Assembly: GCA_002699085.1 (NCBI GenBank)
Contig: PAAR01000016.1
Coordinates: forward strand, 62,001 to 126,000
Length of the DNA: 64,000 nt
DNA from: Micavibrio sp.
GTDB taxonomy: Bacteria > Pseudomonadota > Alphaproteobacteria > Micavibrionales > UBA9664
Reading direction: 5' to 3'
The position numbers were made by a program, and so were the translations under genes. Positions within the stretch are counted from its first letter, which is position 1, and each line of letters opens with the position of its first letter. Below, one piece after another: positions 10,269 through 19,406 of the stretch. The notes beneath the pieces are model-generated. The model worked only from the letters and a program-made list of their open reading frames with translations, did no database searches and was not told where the DNA came from.

Positions 10269-13200
10269 CCTCTCCAATGGGCAAAATAGCCTCTGTTTCT
10301 TCATTTTTTTGACAACCTAATAAGGCGCGTCCGATCGCTGAATGCTGAGCTATTGTACCAGAATCTGGATTACCATGAGTTGGTACAATTTGCACAGATC
10401 GTTTTTCTTTTTTACCATCATCTTTGACCATGAAATAAGTGACGTTATCGTAAAGCTCGACCACGTTGCCTTTGGAAACCGAGCCTTGTTCTGCGTCCTC
10501 AAATAAATCTTCTGGCTCATCATCCTTTTCTTCCGGTGTGAAATCATGCTCAATAACTACACTCTTTTCAGCGGTTTTCTTTATTTCATCGCTGTCTAGA
10601 AGCTCTTGGATGTAGTTTTTGAGCTTTTCAAACTCCTGCACAGGGTTGGAGAACCAGTCGGTCGACCATATGCGGTATATGCGCCAACCCAGTCCCTCAA
10701 GTACCTGCTGGCGGATAACATCACGCTCACGTGCGGATTTTGAAGAGTGGTAAGTCGCACCGTCGCACTCAACGCCCATAAGATAGCCGTAAGGGTATTT
10801 CGGATGTTTCACGCCAAGATCAATACGGTATCCGGCCACCCCGACTTGCGGGTGGACTTCACAACCTATACTTTCCAGCTTTTCTTTAACCCAGACCTCA
10901 AAATCGCTGTCCGGTATTTCATCGCGATCGCGTTGACCTTCATCTATTATGCCTTTAGCAGCATAGGCCAAAAAGCCCCTTAAGGCGCGTATGCCTTCAG
11001 AAGATGTATCGCTGACCTTAATATCTTCCGGTTTCAGAGACGTGAATATGACCATATTTTTCTTCGCGCGTGAAAACAGCACATTTAATCGTCTATAGCC
11101 CCCAGCACGGTTTATAGGGCCGAAACGCTGCATAACAGTGCCGTTTTTGTCTGGGCCGTACACGGTGGAAATAAAGATCGCGTCACGCTCATCCCCTTGG
11201 ACACTTTCGAGGTTCTTTACAAAGAAGGATTCCAGCGTGCCTTGCCATTTGGCCTTATAGTTGGCCGCATGCGGATACTCGATAAATGCGCGATCCATCT
11301 CAATTTCAATTAGATCCTTCTGCACTTGGTTCATGGTGGCAATCCCAAGGCTTCTATCCGGATGCTTCCGCATAAAGTCCAGGGCGGCTTTTACGACCGC
11401 CTCAACCTCATCCATGTTTGAATTAGCCGCATATGTGCCACCGACATATTCCAGCCGTACACCCAGCTCATTGGGGTTTTTGACGGGAGACGGGAATAAT
11501 ACAAGGCTCTGGTCATAGAAATGGTAGTTTGAGAACGCAATCAGGCTCTCGTGCTGTGAGCGATAATGGCGGCTCAAAATACGGGATGGCCTGAAGGACG
11601 ATAAAGCTATATCCATGATGGCCTCGGAAGTAAAATCTTCCTCGACTTCGTCATCATCTTTCCCTGCAGATTGGAAAAATGAGGTCGGTGGGAGCTGCTG
11701 GGGATCCCCGACAACGACAATCTGGTCTGCACGCGCAACACCGCCCAGCGCATCTTCGGGGCGCATCTGCGAGGCTTCGTCGATGACTATAAGATCGAAT
11801 TTGAATTTACCTGGCTCAAGATATTGCGCCACGGTCAAAGGCGACATGAGGAAGCACGGTTTAATCTTTTGGATCGACTGGCCGGCACGCTTCATAAGCG
11901 CCCTGATCGGGACGTGGCAGCGTTGTTTGTTGATCTCATTGTGCAGCAGCGCACCTTCCGTCCAAGTGCTTTTTCTGCCGCGTCCATTGCCAGCCATGGG
12001 CTTGGCGGTATTGAGCTTATTGCAAAGCTCTTGCTGCTGAAGCTCCAGTATTTCCTGATCAAGTTCTTTAATTCTGGCTCTCGCTTGTTCGAGGCTCATA
12101 CCACTGGTTTTTGAAATTACCGGATTACGCTGGTAAATCTCACGCGCCACGGCACTATAAACCATGTATTCAAAGGCCATGGGCAGTGTATCAAAGTCGA
12201 TCTTTTCCTGATCGTAAATTTGAAGCAACGGCCCCTTAATTGTATCGGCAGCTTTTGCGTAGTGTCCATTGAGGCCAACCCATTGATTGAGGGCATCCGG
12301 CTTGCTTAAAGCTTGCGATAATTGATTGACGAGATCGCCCAGATCTATATCCAGCCAGTAATTTTCATCTGAAGGAGAGCCGAAGCTGATATTGGCGTGG
12401 CCATCGACTTCTGTCGCAATGCCCGTTGTATCGTTGATCGTATCGGTTACAGCTTCCAGTTGGGCTTTAAAGCTCTTCCATGTTTTTGAAAAATCCTTGT
12501 TTAAGAACAGGTCAAAGCCGTTCTCCAGCTCCGGTATAGCCAGACAATCGCCTATAAAGCGCGCAGTTGCGTCAATGTCTTCAATATCGGTTTCGGCGCC
12601 TTCGTAAGCATTGCCGAAAAACTTTTTAACGACACTGTCTTGATCGGCGGCATCGCGTGCTTCCTTGGCATTCTGCAAGCGCGGAAGATCTTCGGCGATA
12701 TGGGCAAAGGTGATTGCCTCGCCGGAGGCCGTGTTTTGAAGCTGATTTTTGAGCGTATTCAGCTTTTCTGCTTTCTCCATCAGGCCGTCCAGGTATTTTT
12801 TGACGGGAGTGTCGGGCGCAACATCGCCTTTAATGTCCGCTATTTTGCTTTTCAGCGCGACAAAACGATCATCGTTTGCCAGATCCCTCACGGAATCCAG
12901 CTCCTCCATATCGCCCTTTAAAAGCCATTGGCGGACATTTCGGGAAAACTCATCGCCGGACGCATAGCGTTTACGGACGCTGGAAGCCCATTCATTAATC
13001 TGCTGGAGCTTTTTAAAGTCGGTCTGGATGCCGTTAAACGAGGATCCGCAGATCGTCTGGAGCTGGTTGTCCTGCTCGATCTTTTCTTTTTCTTCCTTAT
13101 TATCGGCGATCGCACGCAGTACGTTGGCGGATTTTTCCGGATCAAATTTGGCCTTTTGTTTCGAGGCCAGTGTGACGACTTTTTTCGCCTGACGGTAGGA

Positions 13201-15741
13201 TGAATCAAAAATAGCGAAAAATCCGGCGTTATCCAGCGCAGCAGCGTGCATACGGATCTCGTACGGCTTCCCCATCATCGAGAGGTCATAGCGCTGCTCC
13301 TGATCCTCCAAGTTTGCCTGAATGCGCTCCTGCGTGTCGGCAGCAGCCTTTAGGCGCGGCGCGTTGGTTTCATCGATAATATCGTTTGTGCGGAAGAGCA
13401 AATAATCACGAGGCACGGAGGCGATATAATCCGGCACCTCGGCCAGCGCATAAATCTTGTCCAGATCCTCGTTTTTTGATACGCCAAATCGTTCGCCAAT
13501 GCTGAGAAGCGTTTTGAGGTTTTTGTCCCACAGTTTCAGCTCTTCTTCCAAATCTTTGACATGCGCCCGTATGTCGAGCGCGGTCATATTATCGGCTTCC
13601 ATCTCCTTCGCGGCCAGTGTGTGCGCTTCGATCTCTTTGAGATTATCAATGGCGGCAGACGCGTTCTGCATGGACTGGATTTCTTTTAAGGCCGATCTGT
13701 AAACGTGGATGTGCTCGACAAAAGCCGCAAGCGCAGCCGCTTTTCCCTTGTCCCCCAGATCCGCTATAAAATCCTCGTTCAATGTGCTGGTGTCGTAATC
13801 AATAAGATCATCGAGATAATCGTAAAACGCATTGATGTCCTGGGTGGTATTGCCGATCGAGAGATCGAACGCCTTATTGAAGGCTTCCAGATCTGACTGG
13901 ATTTTCGCCAGCCCATCTCTCCATTTTTCAATCAGCAGCTTTAATTCGTCCTGCTGGAACGGGTTTAGATCGGCATTGCCGACAAAGCCCCATGGGTGCT
14001 TGCCGTTTTTGGATTCTGCATCGACCTGCTTTTTGAGGGTAGCTATGGTTTCCAGCTCGTCGGTATGACCGCTTAATTCGCTGGCGGACAAATCGGCCTG
14101 TTCAAACGGTATTTTACACTGGCTGATAATCGAGAGCAAATTGCCAATGCGGTCTTTGCGGAGCTGTGCGCCCCACAGATAATCATGGATGGGCTTGTTC
14201 TGTCTGCCGAAGCTGGAATTCAGTGCGCTGATGTATTCCGTGATGTGATCTCTGTGCCGTTTGAAGTCCTGCATCTTTGAAGCAAGATAACCGCCGTTCC
14301 CGCGTGCAGAGCGCAGTTTTAAACGCTCTTCTATGGATTTTAACACCTCGGTCTTTTTGGCCTTTGTGGAGTGCAGTTCTAGGCAATACGGCCCTAAATT
14401 CGCATCACTTAAACGCTCATGCACCACGTTCAAAGCAGCCATTTTCTCAGCCAAAAACAGCACGGACTTATCCGCCGCAAGCGCGTTGGCGATGATATTC
14501 GTGATTGTTTGCGATTTTCCTGTCCCTGGCGGCCCTTTAATGGCCATGTTATTGCCCTTCATCACATCGACCAAGGCACTGTGCTGTGAAGCGTCAGCGG
14601 AGGTGATAAGCAATGGCACGACTTCCTCGACTTCGGGCGTGTCGATATCGTAATCCTCAGCATGATCACCGCTAGGCTCACTCTCGGATCCGGCAAACAG
14701 ACTTTGCACGATCTCATTGGTGGATACATCAGTCTCACCAGGCCATTTTTTGGAGCTGAGATCATAGAACATAACCAGCCGTGCAAAACGAAAGCGGCCT
14801 ATAGTGATAAATCGGCGGATCTTCCATTTTTCTTTTTTCGGGACTTTGGCTTCCTGAATAAGCTCGTCCACTTTCCGCATGTAATCTTCCGGCCCGTCCT
14901 CTCCGGTAAATTCCGGCAGCTCTATGCCGAAATCATTGCGGAGGCGTTCCGACAAAGACAGATTGATCTCTGGCTCTTCTCCGGTGGCTTCCACGCGGTA
15001 GGTGTATCCTTCGCGGGATTGCTTCTTTTCAATTTCGAGCTGAAGCAATAATAAGGGCGAAACGCATTTCTTGTCCGAATTGGCGGACTCATACCATTCC
15101 AAAAAGCCGAACGCCGCATAGAGGGTATTTACACCGGATTCCTCAATATCCGTCCGGACATAGGAATTCAGACCGCTCAGTTTTCGGCTCATCTCTTCGG
15201 GCTTCAAAAGCGTCTGGATGAATTTATCCGTGTGCCGCTCGGCATCCTCCTGATTTTCAGGTGTTGGCTCCGGCATTTCATAGCTGGGGTCAAGATGGTG
15301 CTTTTTGGCGACTTCGGCGTTGGTCAGGCTTTTCTGCTCTTTCCATACAGGCAATTTTAACTCTTCGCGGATCTTGTTGCGAAGCTCACGCTCGATTTGC
15401 TTGATTTTGTCCAGCGCACCTTCTTCATCCTCGTCCACGGAATCAATGGCCTCGATATACTTTTCATCGGTCAATTTGGCCTGTTCAAGATGGCGCATGA
15501 ATTCAGGTGTTTTTTCATCCGGCGGGATCTGGTCTTCCTCCGGCAACGCCAAAAACGTCAGCTTTTTGCCATCTAAAAATTCGCCATAAAGAAAGTCGGG
15601 CAATTCGTCGATCACGCGAATATGCTGGCGCGATCTTTCGCTGTGATTAAAGGATATCAGGCTGTTCCTGCGAGAGGTATCAAGGAGCTTTGCTCTATAT
15701 TTTTCAATGCATTCTTTTACAAAATTCATGTCAGTTGTCAT
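10228..15741 (-). CDS. DUF4011-type SF1 helicase with Vsr/MTES_1575-like PD-(D/E)XK nuclease and GreA/GreB-C-like C-terminus
   Basis: Walker A 'AIKGPPGTGKSQTITNIIANALA', Walker B 'FDLIVIDEASQMRPEDALG', SF1 motif 'VVVGDPQQLPPTSF', nuclease 'GYRIDLGVKHPKYPYGYLMGVECDGATYHSSKSARERDVIRQQVLEGLGWRIYRIWSTDWF', tail 'GTIAQHSAIGRALLGCQKNEETEAILPIGEVTLQVVNI' resembling GreA/B C-domain. Start at 15741 (MTTDMNF) preferred over 15780 because of GGGGAGAT RBS. Confidence 0.85.
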   Translation of the reverse strand: MTTDMNFVKECIEKYRAKLLDTSRRNSLISFNHSERSRQHIRVIDELPDFLYGEFLDGKKLTFLALPEEDQIPPDEKTPEFMRHLEQAKLTDEKYIEAIDSVDEDEEGALDKIKQIERELRNKIREELKLPVWKEQKSLTNAEVAKKHHLDPSYEMPEPTPENQEDAERHTDKFIQTLLKPEEMSRKLSGLNSYVRTDIEESGVNTLYAAFGFLEWYESANSDKKCVSPLLLLQLEIEKKQSREGYTYRVEATGEEPEINLSLSERLRNDFGIELPEFTGEDGPEDYMRKVDELIQEAKVPKKEKWKIRRFITIGRFRFARLVMFYDLSSKKWPGETDVSTNEIVQSLFAGSESEPSGDHAEDYDIDTPEVEEVVPLLITSADASQHSALVDVMKGNNMAIKGPPGTGKSQTITNIIANALAADKSVLFLAEKMAALNVVHERLSDANLGPYCLELHSTKAKKTEVLKSIEERLKLRSARGNGGYLASKMQDFKRHRDHITEYISALNSSFGRQNKPIHDYLWGAQLRKDRIGNLLSIISQCKIPFEQADLSASELSGHTDELETIATLKKQVDAESKNGKHPWGFVGNADLNPFQQDELKLLIEKWRDGLAKIQSDLEAFNKAFDLSIGNTTQDINAFYDYLDDLIDYDTSTLNEDFIADLGDKGKAAALAAFVEHIHVYRSALKEIQSMQNASAAIDNLKEIEAHTLAAKEMEADNMTALDIRAHVKDLEEELKLWDKNLKTLLSIGERFGVSKNEDLDKIYALAEVPDYIASVPRDYLLFRTNDIIDETNAPRLKAAADTQERIQANLEDQEQRYDLSMMGKPYEIRMHAAALDNAGFFAIFDSSYRQAKKVVTLASKQKAKFDPEKSANVLRAIADNKEEKEKIEQDNQLQTICGSSFNGIQTDFKKLQQINEWASSVRKRYASGDEFSRNVRQWLLKGDMEELDSVRDLANDDRFVALKSKIADIKGDVAPDTPVKKYLDGLMEKAEKLNTLKNQLQNTASGEAITFAHIAEDLPRLQNAKEARDAADQDSVVKKFFGNAYEGAETDIEDIDATARFIGDCLAIPELENGFDLFLNKDFSKTWKSFKAQLEAVTDTINDTTGIATEVDGHANISFGSPSDENYWLDIDLGDLVNQLSQALSKPDALNQWVGLNGHYAKAADTIKGPLLQIYDQEKIDFDTLPMAFEYMVYSAVAREIYQRNPVISKTSGMSLEQARARIKELDQEILELQQQELCNKLNTAKPMAGNGRGRKSTWTEGALLHNEINKQRCHVPIRALMKRAGQSIQKIKPCFLMSPLTVAQYLEPGKFKFDLIVIDEASQMRPEDALGGVARADQIVVVGDPQQLPPTSFFQSAGKDDDEVEEDFTSEAIMDIALSSFRPSRILSRHYRSQHESLIAFSNYHFYDQSLVLFPSPVKNPNELGVRLEYVGGTYAANSNMDEVEAVVKAALDFMRKHPDRSLGIATMNQVQKDLIEIEMDRAFIEYPHAANYKAKWQGTLESFFVKNLESVQGDERDAIFISTVYGPDKNGTVMQRFGPINRAGGYRRLNVLFSRAKKNMVIFTSLKPEDIKVSDTSSEGIRALRGFLAYAAKGIIDEGQRDRDEIPDSDFEVWVKEKLESIGCEVHPQVGVAGYRIDLGVKHPKYPYGYLMGVECDGATYHSSKSARERDVIRQQVLEGLGWRIYRIWSTDWFSNPVQEFEKLKNYIQELLDSDEIKKTAEKSVVIEHDFTPEEKDDEPEDLFEDAEQGSVSKGNVVELYDNVTYFMVKDDGKKEKRSVQIVPTHGNPDSGTIAQHSAIGRALLGCQKNEETEAILPIGEVTLQVVNIDKYKV

Positions 15742-15745
15742 TGCA

Positions 15746-16900
15746 CTATCTCCCCACAACTTCCTGTCTAACTGGATCATAGCGGTAATTTACAATGTCT
15801 CCATTCAGCACAAAATTTATTGTTTGTTCTATAATTTCTAATGGTGCGATAAACCATTCACGAGGAGTATGGCGCTGACCTTTCTCGTCGAAAATATCAA
15901 TATTAAGGCAGGATGATCCAAAAAACGTATGAAGCAATTGCTCTAGTTTTTGAGGGTTCATATTATAGCACTGATAGGCTTCTACGATATGCACCGGTGC
16001 CATGAGATAAGTAGGTTCATTTGCTGCATTTTTGATGCGCTGCTCCACAGGTATGGTTGAAAAGCCAATTTTATATAGGTTTTCTACTTCATTAATTTCA
16101 GGCCTATCACTTAATGAGCGTAATACATAAATAAAGCCCGTTTCTTTATCTTCGTCGGGGATGTCGCTAAAACCATCGAGTAAATGATCTTCATGTTCGG
16201 TAACTCGGCGGCCATCTTTATAGAGTTCGGCTGATAGAGAGCGTAACAACATGTCAGATTCTGTGCCGTTTTCAAAAATACAGCGCAATCTGGCATTCTT
16301 TTTACCATTATTTATTTCAACCTCACCAACCTCAGCGACATAGAGCAATATCCCTTTGAGAACGAAAAAATATCCTTTTTGAATTTGTTGCTCATTCTTG
16401 AATGGCCACAATTTCCGTTTGCCTGAGGACAGGTCAGCCTGGCACTGAATAAATTTAGCTTCAAATGCTTCAAAGTCCTTACAAGGCTTACGACTTGCAA
16501 CATAATCTGGCATAGTCGTCTCTTTTGAAACATGACGAAGGGTAAAAATCTCTTCAGCGTCATTACCCAATATTCCCAAATCGTCATCGTCAAAGATATC
16601 ATCAATAGAGGTGATTTCTTTTCGGGGAACACTGAGTAAGCCATGTTCATCCAGATAAGCTAATGCTTGCATTTTGTCATTGCTCTCACGAATGCCTTTG
16701 AGGCGAGCGTATAACTGATGCTCTTGAATGCCTTTACCACTTTGAGGTTCTCGACCATTTTCTGAGACGAACTGATTGATTTGAGTAAAGGATGCAATCA
16801 GACGCTCATCTGCGGTTGCAACAGCAGACTGTTTAGGCTTCACATTCAAAAGCCCTAAATCATCATCTTCTATAAGCTTCAATAAATCGTCTTTATCCAC
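15746..16900 (-). CDS. T5orf172-type GIY-YIG nuclease family protein
   Basis: 'GFIYVLRSLSDRPEINEVENLYKIGFSTIPVEQRIKNAANEPTYL...VHIVEAYQC...LEQLLHTFFGSSCLNIDI...HTPREWFIAPL' typical of T5orf172/MUG113. Confidence 0.85.
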   Translation of the reverse strand: MDKDDLLKLIEDDDLGLLNVKPKQSAVATADERLIASFTQINQFVSENGREPQSGKGIQEHQLYARLKGIRESNDKMQALAYLDEHGLLSVPRKEITSIDDIFDDDDLGILGNDAEEIFTLRHVSKETTMPDYVASRKPCKDFEAFEAKFIQCQADLSSGKRKLWPFKNEQQIQKGYFFVLKGILLYVAEVGEVEINNGKKNARLRCIFENGTESDMLLRSLSAELYKDGRRVTEHEDHLLDGFSDIPDEDKETGFIYVLRSLSDRPEINEVENLYKIGFSTIPVEQRIKNAANEPTYLMAPVHIVEAYQCYNMNPQKLEQLLHTFFGSSCLNIDIFDEKGQRHTPREWFIAPLEIIEQTINFVLNGDIVNYRYDPVRQEVVGR

Positions 16901-16911
16901 GAAATTACACC

Positions 16912-18831
16912 TTATAAATTCTGTTGACGGCGCTGGTTTTGAATATAAATCAACGCTTCAGCAAGTCGTCTTTCTAATGGATCGACAGAGTTAATATTAG
17001 GTTGCTGCCCATTATTGTTCTGAACAAAACTTTTAATCTTTGGCCACAAAAGCATGGCTTCTTCATCGGTCATTTGAATGCGTGTGGCTTCGATAGCTTC
17101 TTGAATGACACGAAATACCTGGGCTGTTACGGATTTGGATAGAATTTCAAAGGCCGCTTGGAATGGATTAATGCTATCAATCAAATCAACATGCAGGTCA
17201 TCGATATTTACAAACTTTCCAGCCATACGAATAAAGCGCTTATCACCTGTTTCTTTGATTTCGCCATTCTTAATGACGGAATCAACAACCACATGCTGGC
17301 GGACTTCTTCGACTTCCGCATCTGATAATTCAGGATATTTAATTTTAATAATTTTCGGGATCATAATTTTGTTAATCACTTCCGGATCAACATTTCCTGG
17401 AAGAGCTTTGATCATTTTGTCATCCTGAAGAATGCTTGCTTTAAGATCGTTCAAATCAGATTCAACGATCTCTTTCACACGCTTCGATGATGGTTCTTTA
17501 AAACCACGGATTTTGATCTCGCCAGGCTTGGCTTCATCGTCATCTGAAAGTTTAGTTTTGAATTTGAAATTAGGGGCGAGAACTTGCTCCATCAAAAGCG
17601 AACAGGTAATAGCCTTCAGCATATTATTCACGGATAAAGTAACCAGTTCATCTTCTGCATCGGGCTGGGCGATCAGATTGGTAAACTGAGCATGCGTTTT
17701 ATTATCGCTGTCACGGGTGCAACGTCCTATAATCTGGATGACTTCCGTTAATGAGCCTCTGTAGCCGACCGTCAAGGCATGTTCACAATATGGCCAATCA
17801 AAACCTTCCTTTGCCATGCCAAGCGCAATAATCAAATCAATATCATCTGCCGATTTAATGTTACGGAGGTATTCTTGCACGCGATCTCGCTGATATTCCT
17901 CTACCAGATTGGCAACTTTTAAGATTTTGCCGTCTTTATGTCGTTTTAAGTAGATAATGCCTGTTTGAGAATCCTGATAATCAACTTCACCGAGGATACC
18001 TAATATCGTATCGACCTCTTCATATTTCTCTTTTGTGGATTCACCAGAGTTCACGCTGGGAATATGCAAGATGGTCTTTTTATCTGTATCCAAAACTTCA
18101 GCAATCGCGCTGGTGTATCGACCTTGGTAAAAGTGATATCCGATGCCCAGAGATTTAAGATGAGTGTAGCCATTCAGCTGCTCATAGTAATTGTATGTCA
18201 CCTTTGAGAACTTCTCTTCGTCCTCAGGAAGGAGAACAGGCTTACCATCACCACGGAAATATGATCCCGTCATGGCAACAACGTGAGCGCTGGATTTCGT
18301 CATAATTGAGTGCAAAAGCGTTCCCAAGCGGCTGGTTTCTTTATCGGCAGACACATGGTGAAATTCGTCAATCGCCAAAAGGCAGTTATCAAACTTGCTC
18401 TCATCAATTTGTTCAAAAGCAAATCTGAGCGTTGCATGGGTGCAGATCAGGATTTTTTCATTACTATCCATGAAGCGCATAAATGCATCGACTTTGCTTT
18501 TATCGCCACCGGGCGTACATAGGTTATAATTTTCCTTAGGTTCCCAGTTTGCAAAAAAGCCATGGGACTTAAGGTCAGTTGTGCCAAATGATCCACCGAT
18601 GGATTTTTCAGGTACGGCCACAATCACTTTTTTTAAGCCTTGATTGATCAGCTTATCTAAAGCGATAAACATCAACGCACGAGATTTACCGGATGCGGGT
18701 GGCGCTTTCAAAAGCAAATATTGTGCATCACGGGCGGAGTAAGCACGCTCTTGCATCTCCCGCATACCCATTGAATTGGTTTTTGTACTTTCCCCTGTCT
18801 GGGCATATGTGACGTCGACGATATTTGGCAT
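16912..18831 (-). CDS. DEAD/DEAH-box (SF2) helicase, restriction-subunit-like
   Basis: Walker A 'LLLKAPPASGKSRALMFIAL', DEFH box 'CLLAIDEFHHVSADKETSRL', motif III 'AMTGSYFRG', motif VI-like 'EVIQIIGRCTRDSD'. Confidence 0.88.
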   Translation of the reverse strand: MPNIVDVTYAQTGESTKTNSMGMREMQERAYSARDAQYLLLKAPPASGKSRALMFIALDKLINQGLKKVIVAVPEKSIGGSFGTTDLKSHGFFANWEPKENYNLCTPGGDKSKVDAFMRFMDSNEKILICTHATLRFAFEQIDESKFDNCLLAIDEFHHVSADKETSRLGTLLHSIMTKSSAHVVAMTGSYFRGDGKPVLLPEDEEKFSKVTYNYYEQLNGYTHLKSLGIGYHFYQGRYTSAIAEVLDTDKKTILHIPSVNSGESTKEKYEEVDTILGILGEVDYQDSQTGIIYLKRHKDGKILKVANLVEEYQRDRVQEYLRNIKSADDIDLIIALGMAKEGFDWPYCEHALTVGYRGSLTEVIQIIGRCTRDSDNKTHAQFTNLIAQPDAEDELVTLSVNNMLKAITCSLLMEQVLAPNFKFKTKLSDDDEAKPGEIKIRGFKEPSSKRVKEIVESDLNDLKASILQDDKMIKALPGNVDPEVINKIMIPKIIKIKYPELSDAEVEEVRQHVVVDSVIKNGEIKETGDKRFIRMAGKFVNIDDLHVDLIDSINPFQAAFEILSKSVTAQVFRVIQEAIEATRIQMTDEEAMLLWPKIKSFVQNNNGQQPNINSVDPLERRLAEALIYIQNQRRQQNL

Positions 18832-19406
18832 TATTTATTTCCAGTATTATTGTTTTGTGACTGAGGGGTGGGCTTTACCGCCTCGGCTGGTTTGTTTTGG
18901 CTAACAGTAGTTTTGGGCGGCACAAAAGATTTTTGTTCTGTTACCTTGGCTTGCGGCGGTGTGAATGAATTTTGTAATTCTTTTAGATTCTTGTTTTCTG
19001 TCATGCTGACCTCCTTTTGAATTATTGCTGTAAACATTGATATTGTAATTACACATATCCCGCCTATAAAAAGCCACTCTCTCCAGATATCTAGAGTCCG
19101 TGCCTTGTTGAAGAGTATTTCTCCATCTTCAACAGCGGCTTTTGTTGTCTCCATGCTTTTGTCACAACCATCTCTTGCCGATTTCAACGAGAGTATTTGT
19201 AAGAGAATAACGCCTAAGAAAAGCACAAGAGAAAATGCGAGTAGTAACGATACAGAAAAGCTATGCTCATTTGAGCTTAGAGCATTAAATAAAAAAGGTA
19301 TTGCCAGTGTAGAAATGCCAAAAATGGCCTTATTCAGGAAACTCTGGTTTTCTTTGTAAAGCTCCATCATTAGTTCGTTATATGCTTCACGTTTTTTATC
19401 ACTCAC
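18831..19406 (-). CDS. small membrane protein of defence operon, hypothetical
   Basis: Predicted TM segments 'FLNKAIFGISTLAIPFLFNAL', 'SVSLLLAFSLVLFLGVILLQIL', 'WLFIGGICVITISMFTAI'; overlaps both neighbours by 1-4 nt. Confidence 0.7.
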   Translation of the reverse strand: MSDKKREAYNELMMELYKENQSFLNKAIFGISTLAIPFLFNALSSNEHSFSVSLLLAFSLVLFLGVILLQILSLKSARDGCDKSMETTKAAVEDGEILFNKARTLDIWREWLFIGGICVITISMFTAIIQKEVSMTENKNLKELQNSFTPPQAKVTEQKSFVPPKTTVSQNKPAEAVKPTPQSQNNNTGNK

